From: Puffinus mauretanicus
Taxonomy: Eukaryota; Chordata; Aves; Procellariiformes; Procellariidae
Assembly: GCA_023333565.1 (NCBI GenBank)
Contig: JAJKFH010003493.1
Coordinates: 682,001 to 746,000 of the forward strand
Direction: 5' to 3'
Length of the DNA stretch: 64,000 nt
Of the stretch, positions 1-13,359 are shown piece by piece (the stretch's first letter is position 1; each line of letters begins with the position of its first letter). Below the pieces are notes generated by a model that worked only from the letters and a program-made list of their open reading frames with translations, was not told the origin of the DNA and did no database searches. Both the position numbers and the translations under genes were made by a program.

Positions 1-3000
1 GAAAGCAACCTAACTGTGTCCTAAGCACTGGCTAATAAATTCACTCAAAGAAATACAGTTTGATTTTGCCTGTCGCCTTTTTCTAGGCAAAAGCCATCAA
101 GAATATAGCAACACCATTATTCCAAAATCTGCCAGCTTCACAGTCCTCTCGGATACTCATCTTCAGACTTGTATCCAGAAAATGAGGGCAAACGAACAAC
201 ACCTCTCCCTAAATACCCACACCTCTCAAATAACATGTTGATGTAACCTCATTACCTCTGTTCAGAATTACTTTAGATTTTAACCCCTAAGGACCAGAAA
301 TATATAAAACCTGATGCTTCAGAGCATATCTCCAGGTCTCTGCAATTATTCTGGGCAGAAACTCCCTAGGTGTACACTAGGTGATTTCTAACACCTTCTT
401 GTCACATCAAAGACAAGTGACAAACCTGGGCTGACCACCAGGCTCACCCACACGCAAAAGCCAGGTCAATTTTCTCATCGCTTGACCTCTCTGCAAGCAT
501 CAGCATGGCCGTTCACAACATGTTCACAGCCTGCTTTCAACACCTGAACACTATGGAAGGCGGAGCATGAAACTCTTCACAACCTTAAATGTAAGCTTCA
601 GTCAGCAGATGCAACTCACTCTTGAGTACAACAAGTAGATCTAAACACCTTAGCACTGGATTTCAGGGAGTCAGGTGTGTGGAAGAGAAGAGCTCACACT
701 CATAGACCCAAACTACAAGTTGTCTGGAATATCGCGGTTAAGAGCTGAAATACAGAGGAAAAACCGTTCTTCCTGGGATGTGTCACAAAAAATGTATGCT
801 TGTGGAAAAAAACAAGAAGGAAAGTGAGCTGATATTCATCAAAAACGAAAGAAATTGCTCAACACAGTCTTACCGTACTTAAACACAGTATAAATCCATT
901 CAAGTAGTCAGGAGTAGGGCAGGGAGAGGTTAGTTTAAAATTTAATCTGGCTGTTCAGGTTGCAGGCGGAAAAGCCACAATTCAACCTACACAACCTGCT
1001 TAAGTTCAGCCAAAAAAATCATCAAACAAGGGCAGAGATCCAGTGGAGCCCCGACGAGTCCTTCACCAGGTGTACAGAAGAGTTTCAGTTGCGTAATAAC
1101 ACACCAGCGGTGCGTTAAGCCAAGTCCTGCATCAGAGTACTTGGCTAGTAGAAATATAACCCGCAGTTGAAGCAGGCCAGCTTTCCTTATAACATGAAAG
1201 TTGGATCCAGTATGATGCAGCCCACACAAGGACGTCGGTCAAACAGTTCGGAGAAAAGGCCAAGCGCAGGCTTAGGAGCCGTATGTTCCCCAGAGAAGAC
1301 CTCCTCTGCTCTGATTTTTAAAAAACATAAAGTATCTTGCTTTTCTACATTAATCTTGAAATCTGTTCCATTTTCCACGCTTGTCTAGAGAAACCATCTC
1401 TGAAGTCCCTGAAATAAAAATATTAAGCAGAACACCAAAGTGTTTTTAAAATACTGTAGCACTCGAGTCTCTGTCTGCCACTCAGTGGTACATAGCAATT
1501 TAAAATTATTGAAGCTCTTAAATTAAGTGCTTAAATTTGAAGGTGATCATCACTCTGAACATGCGAATTGTACAGCTATGTGAACTATCAAAGCGCTTCA
1601 ATTTACTCTAAGCGGGTCATTTTTGGAAGTGATAAGGGAGCCTGTGATTGCCCAGCCTGCACTGATTTAAAGCTAGTGAAGTTTTCTATTCATTTTTTAC
1701 AAGTACTTGAGCAATTCTGGTAGCTTGTAAGAATCCTGTGCTGAACACATCTGAGCAAGTTGGGGGGTATGTGTGATTTTTTTTTTGTTTGTTTGCTTTT
1801 AATTAGCAATTTTGCATCAGCATTTTCCTTCAGGAGTCAAGTCAAAGACAAAGGTGTTTTTCCCTAGTTCTTCCACAGTTGTGTGGATATAAAAATTGAA
1901 CACCCATATCCATTTTCAAAGTCTTCAATTCACTTAATATACAGCGTACAATTTTCTGAGTGTACTAAAAATTTCATTGCTTTGTAGCTACAAATTGAAA
2001 CCTATAATGCTCATCTCCAGGAAGCAATCATTAATGCTTTTTTTTACAATAGAATATATTTAGTCTTGCAATTTTGGCACACAATGCCTTTTGAAAGTAT
2101 TTTCTTAAATAACTAGCAATAGCCAGTTACCCCCTGTAATACATTGCTCAGTGATGGAATAGTTATATTCCATACAAAAACCTTTTATCGCTGCAAGGAC
2201 TATAGAAACACAAGAGATCCTTAAACTCCAGGATGATTCTTTCCTCTGCCATCCAAAGTAGCTTAGGGCCAGAATGAGGCCTTGCCAGGTTTTTTTGGAC
2301 TTGGACAGCTTTCTACATATTCCCAGAATTGTTAAATATTGCACTATTTCCCACACTGCATAAAGTTCAATTAGAGGGATTCTTTTTGTGGGCCTTTTTC
2401 TTGTGCTCCTCCAACTGCCCCATGGCAGAGCTGTCATGGCTGATGCCCTGCCTTGATTCACAACTCCCAGAAAATATTTCCCATTTTCCTTTCTGAATAG
2501 CTTTAATGATAAAGCATAATTATTTGAAAACTCTGATGACTTCTGCTATTTGTTATAAATTAATTCCATTTAATGCCTAGTCTTTTTAGGGCGCTTTTTT
2601 CCTCTATCAGAAATACCTTGAGTTGAAGATTTGTCAGTTAGCCCTCCAGTTGTAGACTCTTGAAAATCAAATCTCTTTTAAGTGGAAGCACATTTTGGCT
2701 ATTTGACAGCATTTCCTTTTATACATCTGTACTGACCCACAATTTACTGCAAAGTATGTGCATTACTGCTTGTATGCTCTGCCTCCTAAAATAATGTGTG
2801 AGCTGGGTCCTGAGGGGTTCTTGCTGCGATAGCCATTGTTTACTCACACCTGATTGATAACCAGCTCATGTTTATGATGCTGAACAGCCTTGAACTACAT
2901 GGGGGGGGGGGATTTTTGCCATTTGGAAGACTTCTGCAACCAGCAAAATCTAACTAATTCCAATGTACAGCTTCTGAGCCATACGGTGCCTGTGTTGTAT

Positions 3001-3100
3001 CCATTCTACATTTTTCAGCATAACGGCTAGTCAAATACCACAGGTGAGGTAATACAACCATGCTTGACATTCATCTATTATCAAAGCATTGATTTAGCTG
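1..3100. other. Unannotated AT-rich intergenic or intronic DNA
   Basis: I recognise no gene, RNA or repeat family here. Reading frames are short and stop-rich on both strands. The only simple-sequence features are poly-T runs near 1776-1786 and 2039-2045 and an 11-base G run at 2901-2911. Residual transposon sequence too old to recognise by eye may be present. Confidence 0.6.
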
Positions 3101-3397
3101 TGCATGCTGCACCTTGATAAAATTATTTTTATTGGCATACCGTGACACATCAAGATGTTTCAGAGTAATTTATAAAGAAATCTGTCACATGATTTCAGAA
3201 AAAGTATGAAGGGTTTTTTTAAGCCATTTTATGTTCTCTTGAATGATTAACCCTTGTGTGAAAAATCAGCTGACAGGTTAATTTTCCAGGTCGAAATCCA
3301 GGCTTCAACCACTTCTTTCATTTTGTTTGGAAAGTGGAAATGTGGAAGACTTTGCCTGTCACTGGAAGAATTATAACAGTCGCAGTTGCTTGATTTG

Positions 3398-5156
3398 CTA
3401 ACTGCTACGATTGCTTACATCTCTGTTCTTTGGTATTTTGGCTATAATGCTGCACACCCCATTATTCTGCAAGATTTTCCTAGTTCCTTGCTTTGCTGAA
3501 GAGTTCAGTAATTTATCAGCCATCTCATTCGCACAAGCATTTCTCTGGTGGTTTGACTTCACCTGAAGTTTTCTCAAGTTTATGAATGTTTGTCGTATCT
3601 TTCTACTGTACCTGTAAAGCAAGTGCCATAATAGCAATTTCAGAATGGTCAAAGTCTTACTCAAGTTCAGTAGTTGAGCTGGTAGAATACTTTACTACAA
3701 TCCCCTTAACAAACTGTTTCAACTTCTTGATGAAATTATCCTTGTTGCTGTCTTCATTTCTACTCATGTTGCCTTGTACTGCTCTGTCCTTTGTTTTACA
3801 ACTTTTGCTGCCTCTTTTTTCAGAGGTCTTTCTGAGGAATTAATGCTTTTTTTGGCTTGTTTCTTTTCTGTCCTTCAGTTATGCAGACTTCAGAGACACT
3901 TTTCTGAAAATCAGTAACAGCTGTTGCAGCATCTACGATATGATCATTCAAAAAAGACAATGGCACATCAGTGGTGACTTGTACAGGATCTGAGCCTTGA
4001 CACACGTAGACTCCTTTCATCGGTACAACTGGAAATTTGTTTCGTTGTGTCTTGATTAGCCTTTTCCTTATGCTTTTTTTAGGATCGTAAAAAAGAAGAG
4101 TTGGAAAAGAACTCCAAGGCTGTTTTGGCCCCACTCTCTGTGTTAAGTTGGGATCAAGCAGTTGTACAGTATCCCTGGCAGAGTTTCCTTTAGCCACTTT
4201 TTAAAAGCCTCTAATGAGGAGCCCTGAACGACTGTCCCAGAGTTGGAACAATTGCTCACTATTCCTTCCCATTGTTCGTGTATGTTTTAGGAGATGAAGT
4301 TTCCCCTCAGGCCTCTTTTTGCTAAATTAGACAAATCAGTTCCTTCACCTTGTTTTCATAAGCACGTTTTCTAATCCTCTTTTCCTGTTGCCCTCCTCTG
4401 GGCTCTATCCGGTCTGTCTACTCTTAAGCTTGGCTCCCAAAACCATGTTTCAACTGCAGCTACACCAGTTCCAAGAGGAGCAGAGCACTCTTCCTGCCTC
4501 TGACAAAAAAGTTAAAACATTCCAAAGTGTCACTCTCATGTTTTGCAGCAGCATCACAAAAAGGAGCGCTTATTTTTAATGAATGTGTTCTTCAGTCTTA
4601 CCGAACAAAAACTTTGGTAACTTCTAATATCAGCTCGTCTATACCATCTCCTGTCTTAAATCTCCTCTTAGGATCTAAATTTCCTTTTAGGAAAAGTTAA
4701 ACCAATTAAACCAATTCTCGGTGACTCCATTTGGATGACTCCCATGACTGACATTTAACAATGGTTTCCGCTCACTCTGAACTCTGACACTGGGCACAGA
4801 TTATCATTTTTGCCTCGTGCTGATCTAAAATACAGGGATTGTGCTTGCTCATTGCTGTCTCCAATATATTTTGACCACACCAACTTTTGTTATTTCCATT
4901 ATCGCAAAGATACTGGCCTAGAAATGCTGTCAGTCAGAGCATGCTGGTGAGTAACTCCTCGGTCGTAACTGGCTCTTAGCCTATGAGTGATGATGCTGAA
5001 CTAACGTTACGCTCACTGAATAGTAACTATCTTGCATCCTTATATATCCATATATTACAGATTTTTTCATTTTTAAATTGCTTTTTGTCTGCACTGATGT
5101 TTGCGCACTCCAAGGATTTAGGGCTTGCATTTGTCCATTTCTTTCATTACCACTAT
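3398..5156 (-). pseudogene. Unidentified decayed coding-like sequence, interrupted by CR1
   Basis: Read on the minus strand, this region gives protein-like blocks in shifting frames. Block A covers about 5156-4602. Its longest open stretch is rich in Cys, Trp and His, including an ICAQCQ motif, but the frame carries several stops, for example TGA at 4772-4774. Block B runs 4072-3820 and contains GVYVCQGSDPVQ. A one-base frame change near 3818 leads to block C, which has stops at 3657-3659 and 3603-3605. A further frame change near 3530 gives block D, ending at 3398. The inferred composition is hydrophilic, rich in Lys, Ser and Glu. Blocks A and B are in phase across a gap at 4073-4601 that is almost entirely CR1. 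The gap begins GTAAG and ends AG, so it is either an intron holding a CR1 or a CR1 insertion into intronless coding DNA. A possible polyadenylation hexamer (AATAAA on the minus strand) lies at 3133-3128. I do not recognise the protein. Number of stops in block A is not far below chance, so that part is the weakest. Confidence 0.4.
4075..4577 (-). mobile_element. CR1-family LINE, 3' fragment
   Basis: The plus strand carries the antisense of a CR1 3' end. Around 4290-4480 it follows the familiar order of antisense CR1: a 'cctcaggcctctttttgct' stretch, then the 'gttgccctcctctgggctct' stretch, then 'ggctcccaaaaccatgtttc'. At the low-coordinate end the minus strand reads 'cttggagttcttttccaact', the CR1 3' UTR motif that precedes the octamer tail. 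The tail itself has eroded into an A/T-rich tract. The element is 5' truncated, as most CR1 copies are, and keeps only the end of ORF2 and the 3' UTR. It fills the gap between two blocks of the decayed coding sequence described at 3398-5156. Divergence from remembered consensus is high, so it is an old insertion. Confidence 0.8.
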
Positions 5157-5159
5157 CAA

Positions 5160-6835
5160 CTTTTATTATTGCAACTATTGTTCTAATGCTCTAGAAATTT
5201 ACTTACATACTTAAGCTCAGAAAAGACTGTCATAGAGGCCTGGCTTTACCGATGACTCACATCAAGACTCGCAAAAACGGCAAAGTCCATTACCTTGCTA
5301 ATGTGACTCCCTTAGTGTATTTTTGATGCTTGACTTTATTTTGCTAATGAGTATAAGTTACAAAACTATCAATCATCTGCCAGTCTGGCAAAACAGTGAA
5401 CTTCATTTCATCTGGCCTCTTTGACCTGTTAAGCTTAAGTGGCCCTATCAGGAGTTAAAACTCCAGCCAGCAGAGATGATAGGACCATTGAAACACAGGC
5501 TTTTTCATTACCGCAAGGGGTAGCCCTCAAAGACTGAAATCTCAGTGGTGGTGCTCGTAAAGATTAACATTCCTGCTAGAAACCACTGCCCAGCATTTCA
5601 AAACACTTCTACCTAAAGCTAATGCCTGAATGCATACTTAGGCAATGAAAACAAAGTAGCCCAGTTTGGGAAGGTGCTGAGTACTCACAGCTTTCAGCAA
5701 ATTTTTGGGATTAAATGAAAACAGTAGGTGAAATAACAGACCTAAGAGAGACAAAAACAGTGGCATGCGGCTATAGTCTCTTCAAGATAGAAATAAATCT
5801 TCGTATAAACTTAAATAAAAAATTCTTAAAAGGTAAAGTGACTAATTGCTTCTTTTTATATAGTTTAATTGATGGCCTAAAGCCAAGAACAGATTTTAAA
5901 TTAATCAAAGTTTCATAAATAATTGTGACTTCACTGTGATACAACCCTGAATGATAGACTGAATAATAGGTTAATCAATTGACTGATTCTTTCACTGAAC
6001 AGAAAATCAAATGAAAATATTCACCTATTATTTATATTCATTTGTATTTAGATGTAAGTACGTACAAATCTGACTCCTTGCCATATTGAAACAGGATGGA
6101 GTGTTACAGCATGAAGTGTTCGGAGTGAATTTGTCATCCATCTGAAACTGCAGGCAAGGGTGATCGTAACACCTCCTCTTAGCACATGTGGCCCAGCGCT
6201 GTGTTTGATGTGCCAGGGAAAAGGTACTAACAGTTGCCCAGCCCATCCATTCACATCACTTCTTCGGGAAACTCCCTCCCCCGTTCTCTGCAAAAGATTC
6301 AGGGTCATACAAGCAGCGCACTGAATCGGGATAAGATAGTCCATCTACAGAGGTGGTACACAGCACACTAACACCAGCTTGCAGCCTTGGGGTGGATGTA
6401 GGGCAACCAATGCACTAAAGAACCTCTGCCAAGCAGGGGAGTCTTTACCCCTATATGAGATTGATACCACTGCCTCTCTGAAGGTTTCAGTGCTCCCATA
6501 ACTTCATATAATCAGGTTTTGAAGGTGCTTATTATGAAAGATTCAAGCCAGCTTATAGTATGCAAGAGCACAGTTAGCAGGTATTCACAAAGGACCTGAA
6601 TGTGGAGGAAGACATGGAGGTAATAATGAAATAAACATATCCATGAGTCTGCATTTAGGGAAAAAAAATGCTTTGAATGTAGGGCATCTGAAAGTCAGGT
6701 GCTAAGCTAACAGGCTGGCAGGCCAGCATGTTTTCTTTTACTCCTTTTGCTAGTTCTAGGTTGTATTTTCAAGTGTCAAGTCACATTTCAGATCAGCGCT
6801 GCATATTTTCTTACAAGCAAAGCAAAGCAATACTG
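5160..6835. other. Unannotated unique-looking DNA
   Basis: I see no gene or recognisable repeat. Short frames on both strands show no known domain. Base composition is uniformly AT-rich. Confidence 0.55.
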
Positions 6836-6839
6836 ATCT

Positions 6840-7170
6840 TCTAAAATAAAAGTGCATATTTATTTAAGAGCACCCTGCAATATACCAGCAGCCAAATTAA
6901 ACTGCATTTAATATTTTCTGTGTTGGCTGTATATTATTTATCAAATGCTTCAATTTAGTAAAAAATATATATATATCATATGAGTATCTTTCAAACTACA
7001 TTACCATTTCTCAGAACCCTCCAACAAGGGCCTTGTTGTTCAAAGCTGCCGTAAAGACAGCTTGCGCCAAAGGGAGCTAATTGGACTGCACAAAAATGAA
7101 CTTTATTGATCCTGCAAAAGCCATAAACACTGTTACATTTTTCTGAGTGCCATCTATGGGCACATTTGCC
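6840..7170. promoter_or_regulatory. Possible conserved non-coding element
   Basis: The segment is AT-rich but not low-complexity. It contains several TAAT/ATTA-like cores and TTTATTGATC/CCATAAA-like words of the kind found in homeodomain and HOX/CDX-bound enhancers. The call is by texture only. A short TA microsatellite sits at about 6965-6977. Confidence 0.25.
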
Positions 7171-7475
7171 ATCAGCTGATAACGGGAGTGTATGTGTGCC
7201 TATGTATTCTTGTTAAAGACAATACCACTACGCACCAAAGAACTTAGCCAACACATGCTCCAAGATTTCCAATTCTGGAGTGCAATCTTTGCAACCTTAA
7301 TGTTCTCTTACTGCAATTATGTAAGTTTAATTGGCATCAACCCTGGACCCACACTGAAAGTACAGCCTTATCCAAGACTGCAAAGGTTCTTCTGGCTTTT
7401 TATTTACAGTAGGTTAAATTGTTCCAGTTGTGGCCTTGACAACTATACATGTATGCCAGTCCATTCACTCGCATT

Positions 7476-7490
7476 AAAAAAAAAAAAAAA
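7476..7490. repeat. Poly-A tract, 15 bases
   Basis: Uninterrupted A run, directly visible. There is no recognisable SINE or LINE body immediately upstream, so it is not called as a retrotransposon tail. Confidence 0.9.
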
Positions 7491-7499
7491 GGCATGTGC

Positions 7500-10400
7500 A
7501 CCTAAATAAGTGTTTTCACAAATAATATGGCAGGGTATTCAGTAAGCACCATATTTGGATAAATTCTGTGTGTATAAAAAGTACTAAGACACAAAGTAGT
7601 GTCTCTGTCAATGTATGGATTTACCAGTGGGGGTACATTAATGTATGACTTCTATTCCTGCTCGCCTAGTCCGGCAGGACGTCTCCTGGAGCATGTCCTT
7701 GCTCCTACCCAGGCATGCTTTCCTTAAAACCCTGGTTCTGGGAGGACAGCGTACTTGCATGGCCAAGTCTTACCCACATGGAAATAAAGCATGGCTAGTT
7801 TGTGTGCCCAGAGTGGGAAGCACAGAAAGGAGAGCTCGTGCAGTCTGGTACTATAAACGTAGCCCATGTCAACAGGGTTTATTTTACAGTGAACATTAAA
7901 GAGGAGATTTTCAAAGAAACGTAAGACAGTCATGAGCAACCAGGGATCAAACACCTTTAGGTTCCTCTGAATAGCACACGGCAAAACAAAACAACCAGCA
8001 CACCAGCCCATACCAATTGCCACATTATAATGCTCCCTGAGGCTTCAGTCCAGGAAATCAGGATCTTGTTTATAGAAACATAATTAAAGCACTTTCCTTG
8101 CTTTCCTGTAATAGACACTTTAGCACCTGGTAATCAAAGGGAAATAGCTGAAAAGTCTGTCCTTGGGTTTCACTAAGCCCATGCATTAGAAGCCTGTTTG
8201 CCTTCCTGGTCCCAAATTCACATGCCAGGGCTTCTTTGACTCAATGATAACAAACGAGACGGCACAGCTCTAAATCCTCTGCTGCTTGGTGAGCCTACCT
8301 GCAGAAGCTTCTTTCCCCTTCCCACTAACAGGAATTTAACTACTATCATGCCTTTTTAAGAGGCTCAAGTGCTTTATACTGTTTAAATGTTTGGACTCTT
8401 ATACCTGCTGCGATGCTGAGAATATCAAATGGGAATCCTGCCCTTAACACCCACAAGTGATTCACATACATGTTTCCCTTGGCTCAGACTGTGCTCGGGC
8501 CCATCTGTTTGAAAGCACCAATCCTGCTTGCTGGTCCAACGCTCACACAGCGATGCCAAGGGACGGGAACACTGAGCAGGATAATGCTAGCTCACATAAG
8601 GCTTCGAGAGTCCTTTCCTTTGCTTCCACCCCTGCAGTCACACCACGTCACTTCTGCTGCAAGTCTCGCTGAAAAAGAGTTCACATCTGCTCAGTCGAAG
8701 TATGCTGCCATGGAAGTGAGATACGGTCCAAGGAAGCTCCAGCTATACATGGTGGCTGCTGCAGATGAAGCCTGTCTTCACAGGCTTGCTCAGGAGCTCA
8801 TGCCCATAGCAGAAGTCTGTAGCTTAAGAAATAGGGATTCTACTACGGACAAATCTCCTTATTTGATGGAATTAATGCAGTGGAGGTGCCACAGGGACCT
8901 TCACAGAGCTCCCCACACACATACCTGAGTCCTAAAATTCTAATGAAAGACACAAGTCAGAAACAAAGGAATTTGAGTAATGAAATGATTAAAGAGAAAA
9001 TACAGTTGAAAACTCCTGGAACACATTATAATTTAATATCTCATTATTTACTAGGCACACTGAACATAACATGAATTTCCCTCCGCTCCACCAAGCCCAC
9101 TTCATATTCCACAGAGCCTACGCTTCTGTATCTCATCCAAGTTGAGATGAAATTGTCTTGTATATCAGACAAATGTACTAGAGAGTAGCCTACACTTTGA
9201 TAATGTACAATCTGAACGTTCCCGATAGTCCAAATTCCACATCATTTAGAGAATCTGCACTCACACATTTGCAATGTATAATGAGTGGCTTTAGCAGTTC
9301 ATAATTATTAAGTAGTTATTTTACATGCCCTTGTGACTGGTAAATAATACCATAGAGAAAATGAATAAACGATTCTGCATAAACCTAGAAATTCTTGTTT
9401 TAAATCTGCATTATCATGTTGGTTCAGATTTGTAGGCTTAGGTCTGAACAAACATGAATTTCAGGGACATTTGAAATTCAGTTCTGAATCCTGACCTGGA
9501 TTTTCTAAACGACCTTTGAAATTTGGAACTAAATCCAAATGTTGCAGTCTCTCTACCTGGAAGCCATTCGCTGATGGATTTTCATTCAGTCTAATGTAGG
9601 TGGCAAATTATGCCGGGAAGAAGTCATTTTCGAGAGATCCAAGGTCTGGCATACATACTACTACATCCAGCAGGTTTAAATGGAAAACAAAGGTTCTTCA
9701 TTTACCTCTGAGGCTTCTGTCTGATTTATTTTGCTTCTCTGGTTTGCATTTATTTGATTGTTTTTGCCAGGTATAATGGAGAAAATACAGGCATTGCTAG
9801 GGAAAGCTGTAATCTGCAGCGCTCTGAGGCAGTCCCTCGACCACAATGACCTCTTGAAGACGCCTCTGAATCGGAGCAGAAAGGCGAGATGGCAACGCAG
9901 AGCTGGACAGGCCTTTGCAGCTTGCCCAGATGTCAGCAAACTAGTCTTTACTGGCCAAGTAAAGACAGCCATAACTTTTTACAAAGCAGTGAAGCACATA
10001 CTTAACTTTACTCACATATTTAAACTTGAGAATGCACTTAACTGCTCTGCTGAACAGGGACAGGCACAGCCACGTGCCGCGCTGCTCTGGGGACGTTGGG
10101 TCAGTCACTCAGAGCACTGAAAGCTTCCCAAAAACTCCTGAAAATGGGAAATACAAGAAATACTATTTATCAGGTAACTACTCCCGTGTCAAGAGATGGC
10201 AATTAGGAAAGTCTCCCTTTTACAGTCTCTGACAGCATCTGATACTACACTGTGACAACCCCAACAATCCCTTACCCCTTTCTGTGAAGGCAGACATTCA
10301 ACATATATTGGTAAGCTAGCAGATCTTTCCCGAATAGAAACTGAAGAGAAACAGCATCACAGTAGTCCTCTTCTGAATTGTACTAAAACTAAAATGAATA

Positions 10401-13100
10401 TATAAACATAATTCTGAAAAGCTGACTTGTACTTATTATTACTATCATTTGTCTTGATTACATAGGACCATGCACAATTAAAAATAACAACAAAGAAATA
10501 TATTTTACAAATGCACAAATACTCAGAGGCAGAAGTCAGTCACCTTTTCAGATGTCTATCAGTTGCTTTGGTAATGTGTTGAAGAAAATAAATGAAGATT
10601 AAAAAAATCAGTCTAGTTACTACGTGCAGGAATTGATTGTCCTTTAAAAAACTTCAGTTTTATGAAAACGTAAAACCCAGCAGCTTCAATACAGTTTGAG
10701 AAAAATCTCCAAGTTCCAGGAACAAGAAGAAAGCTACCGAAGCAAGTATTTTGTTTGCCTTTCGACCATTTCTGCATGCAGAACTCTCCGGCACTGATGT
10801 CCAGCTCTGCTTCCCGAGTGGTTACTGTTAGAAAGAAGCAATCTACCTTTCACCACGCCTTAATTTGCATTTTTCAGGACAAAAATTTCCTGGCTGCTGT
10901 GCTGATCACCCAACTAGAATTTTTAAGCACCCTCTGAAATTCTCCCATCTAAACAGCGCTATGTCCTCTGCACATTTTGCTATCTCTCTGTTCATTCTCT
11001 TTTCTTAATGAGAACTATGGACACATTTTATTTCTGCTGTACTGGCAGAAGATTTATGTCTCTACAGATTCTTCAGCATGATTGTCTCTGCATTTTGTGT
11101 GAGCAGTGGTAATTTTTTTAATTGCACTGTTTTAATTCATATTTTGAATAGAAATTACGCGTAGATAAATAGAACTAAGTTCCCACTGAGATAAAGACCA
11201 CTGGAGTCAGGATTATCATACTGTCTTTTGACTAGTATTACGTGTGGTTCAAAGATGGCGTGAACTTTCTTCCCTCATCTTAGAAAAAGAAACATGAATC
11301 AAAAGTCAGCCTCCCATTTTAATCAAATTGCCCTGATTATCTGGTATGGATCTAAAGGAGGAAGGTTTAAATAGCTCCTACAATGGAAATATTTCAGAAC
11401 TAATCTGACAGTACAAGCAAAAAGAAGTAATTAATAAAAGCAAATGAAATTACATTGTACTAATAAGGGAATGGCTCAGGAAAGGGCACAAAGATTACAA
11501 GAACCAGCTGATTACTGTGGATTGTTTCTACATTAAAAAAAAAAATCCATGCCCTTCAGGCTACCAAAAAGGAAGAAAGAAAAAGGAAAACATAAATTTG
11601 TCTGTCTATACAAATGCATTACTGGATTGCAGTTTGCTGGACTTTACAGAAAGACAGCAGTTTCATATTAATGAAAAAAAAAAAGATTTGATGGTATAGT
11701 TTTCTTTCTGGGGAATCAGGGATAGTTTTCTGCAATGGAGTTAATGTGGGTGTTAACTGAGTGGCAAATCCTGAGCCAGACTTCTTGCTGAATGCTTAGG
11801 AAGGAAAATCAAAATCCTTCACTGAGGACAGAGCTCCCATTTCTTGCCCTTCCTATCACGGCTCTTGGGAATAATAAAGTTTTATGTTGCCCAAAGAGCT
11901 TCTTACCTGGAGGTATTGCTGATAACTCTGTCATCTTCTCACCTGGGCATAAGAGAGGAAAGATACTGGAGGAATGACATTGGGCTGTGCGGACAAACCC
12001 CAACAGCTATGGAACAGCTGAGGTTCACCTTACATCAAAATGGAGGTTTGCCTTTGAGCTCTGGCCAACGTGAAACTTGACAAACCATTAAAACCCACTG
12101 CCTGAGCCCTTCTTTAGCCAGTGAGAAGTAAAGCATCTCAGATGTTCTGCCTCTAAAATGTAAAGCAATCGTGATCCTTACCATAAAGTGCCAATGAAAA
12201 GAAATTTACATATCCAAAATTATAATTCATCAAAGGTCAGACAAAATCTACCACATGCTAACAGATTAGTATCCTAAAATATTTTAAAAATATTTTTCAA
12301 CCTGACAGATTAACTAGCAAACTACAAAATAAACTGGTATTTGGAAGGATGTGGTACAAGGACGTGATTGGATTGCCTTTAACAGCTGTTTTCCCTGTAA
12401 GATTCATGCCTTAGTTTTTCCAATGTTTGTTAAAGGCAGAAACTAAAGCAGAGCTGGATGCAGCTGTAACCCCCTGGAAAACCCTCTTCTGTAAGAGGGT
12501 CAGGTTAGGAGACTCTGCAAATTGCAGAGCTGTAATATGAAACTTAATGTATAGTCATCATCAAGCGAGGTAACTTAGAAACTGGAAAGCCTTGTCTTAG
12601 AGGTAATGCCTTAATCCCAACATATCATTCACACGGTGAGAAAATATGTCAGAACCCGAAAATCCATGAAACAAGGCTATAGAAAAAAAGAAGAATAAAA
12701 TAAACATTGTGACTGACAATGTGCTGATATTGATTTGTTTTCATTCCTGCAACAGGTAGTTACTTTCTGGCTTGCCAAAATCTGACAGCATCTGTTATGT
12801 TCAAGTTATTCTGAGGCCTGATCTAGTATGTCTTTAACTAAATATTAATTATTAGTATCTATGCCAACCATTGCAACTAAAAATGGGGTATTTATCCCGT
12901 CCAATGCCTGAGCTCGGAGGTATTCACCTCTCAAAGTTTTGGATTGCCAGAAAATAAAACTGTGATGGCAAAGGATGTGGTTACGTGGTAAAGAGTGGGG
13001 AAATTTCCTTTTAACTAAACACAAAGAGTAAAAGAGTTTCCTGATTATTAATGATAAGCTTGTGCTCGGGGCCTAGCTAAATCAAAGCCAAGTGTTCTCA
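7500..13100. other. Unannotated unique-looking DNA
   Basis: No known gene, RNA or repeat family was recognised. A 152-codon plus-strand frame at 8470-8928 has no recognisable domain and lies in locally GC-richer sequence, so it is not called. The stretch near 9100-9330 is AT-rich and enhancer-like in texture. Short A runs occur near 11535 and 11678. Confidence 0.55.
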
Positions 13101-13344
13101 ACCACAGAAACAACAAAAATTATTATTGCATGACAATCATATGTGTTTTGATTATATGCATCCTACAGGCTCCCGCAGATCCTCCTAGCACATAGCCCAG
13201 GCCCAGTGCATCTGCTGTCCCGTGGCCAACCACGCCAGCCCCAAACCCACCAAACTTCCTAATTTTGTAGTTAAAGAAATGAGGAGGAGGTGGGCAAATG
13301 TAGCCTGAGGACCACCATTTTGCCAGAGCCCTGCCTGTATCTGC

Positions 13345-13354
13345 CCCCCCCCCA
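13345..13354. repeat. Poly-C tract
   Basis: Run of about ten C residues inside a locally GC-richer stretch (about 13140-13480). Confidence 0.85.
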
Positions 13355-13359
13355 AGCAG

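Noticed and set aside
8470..8928. 152-codon plus-strand frame
   Set aside because: No recognisable domain or exon flanks; length is within what chance allows across six frames of 64 kb.
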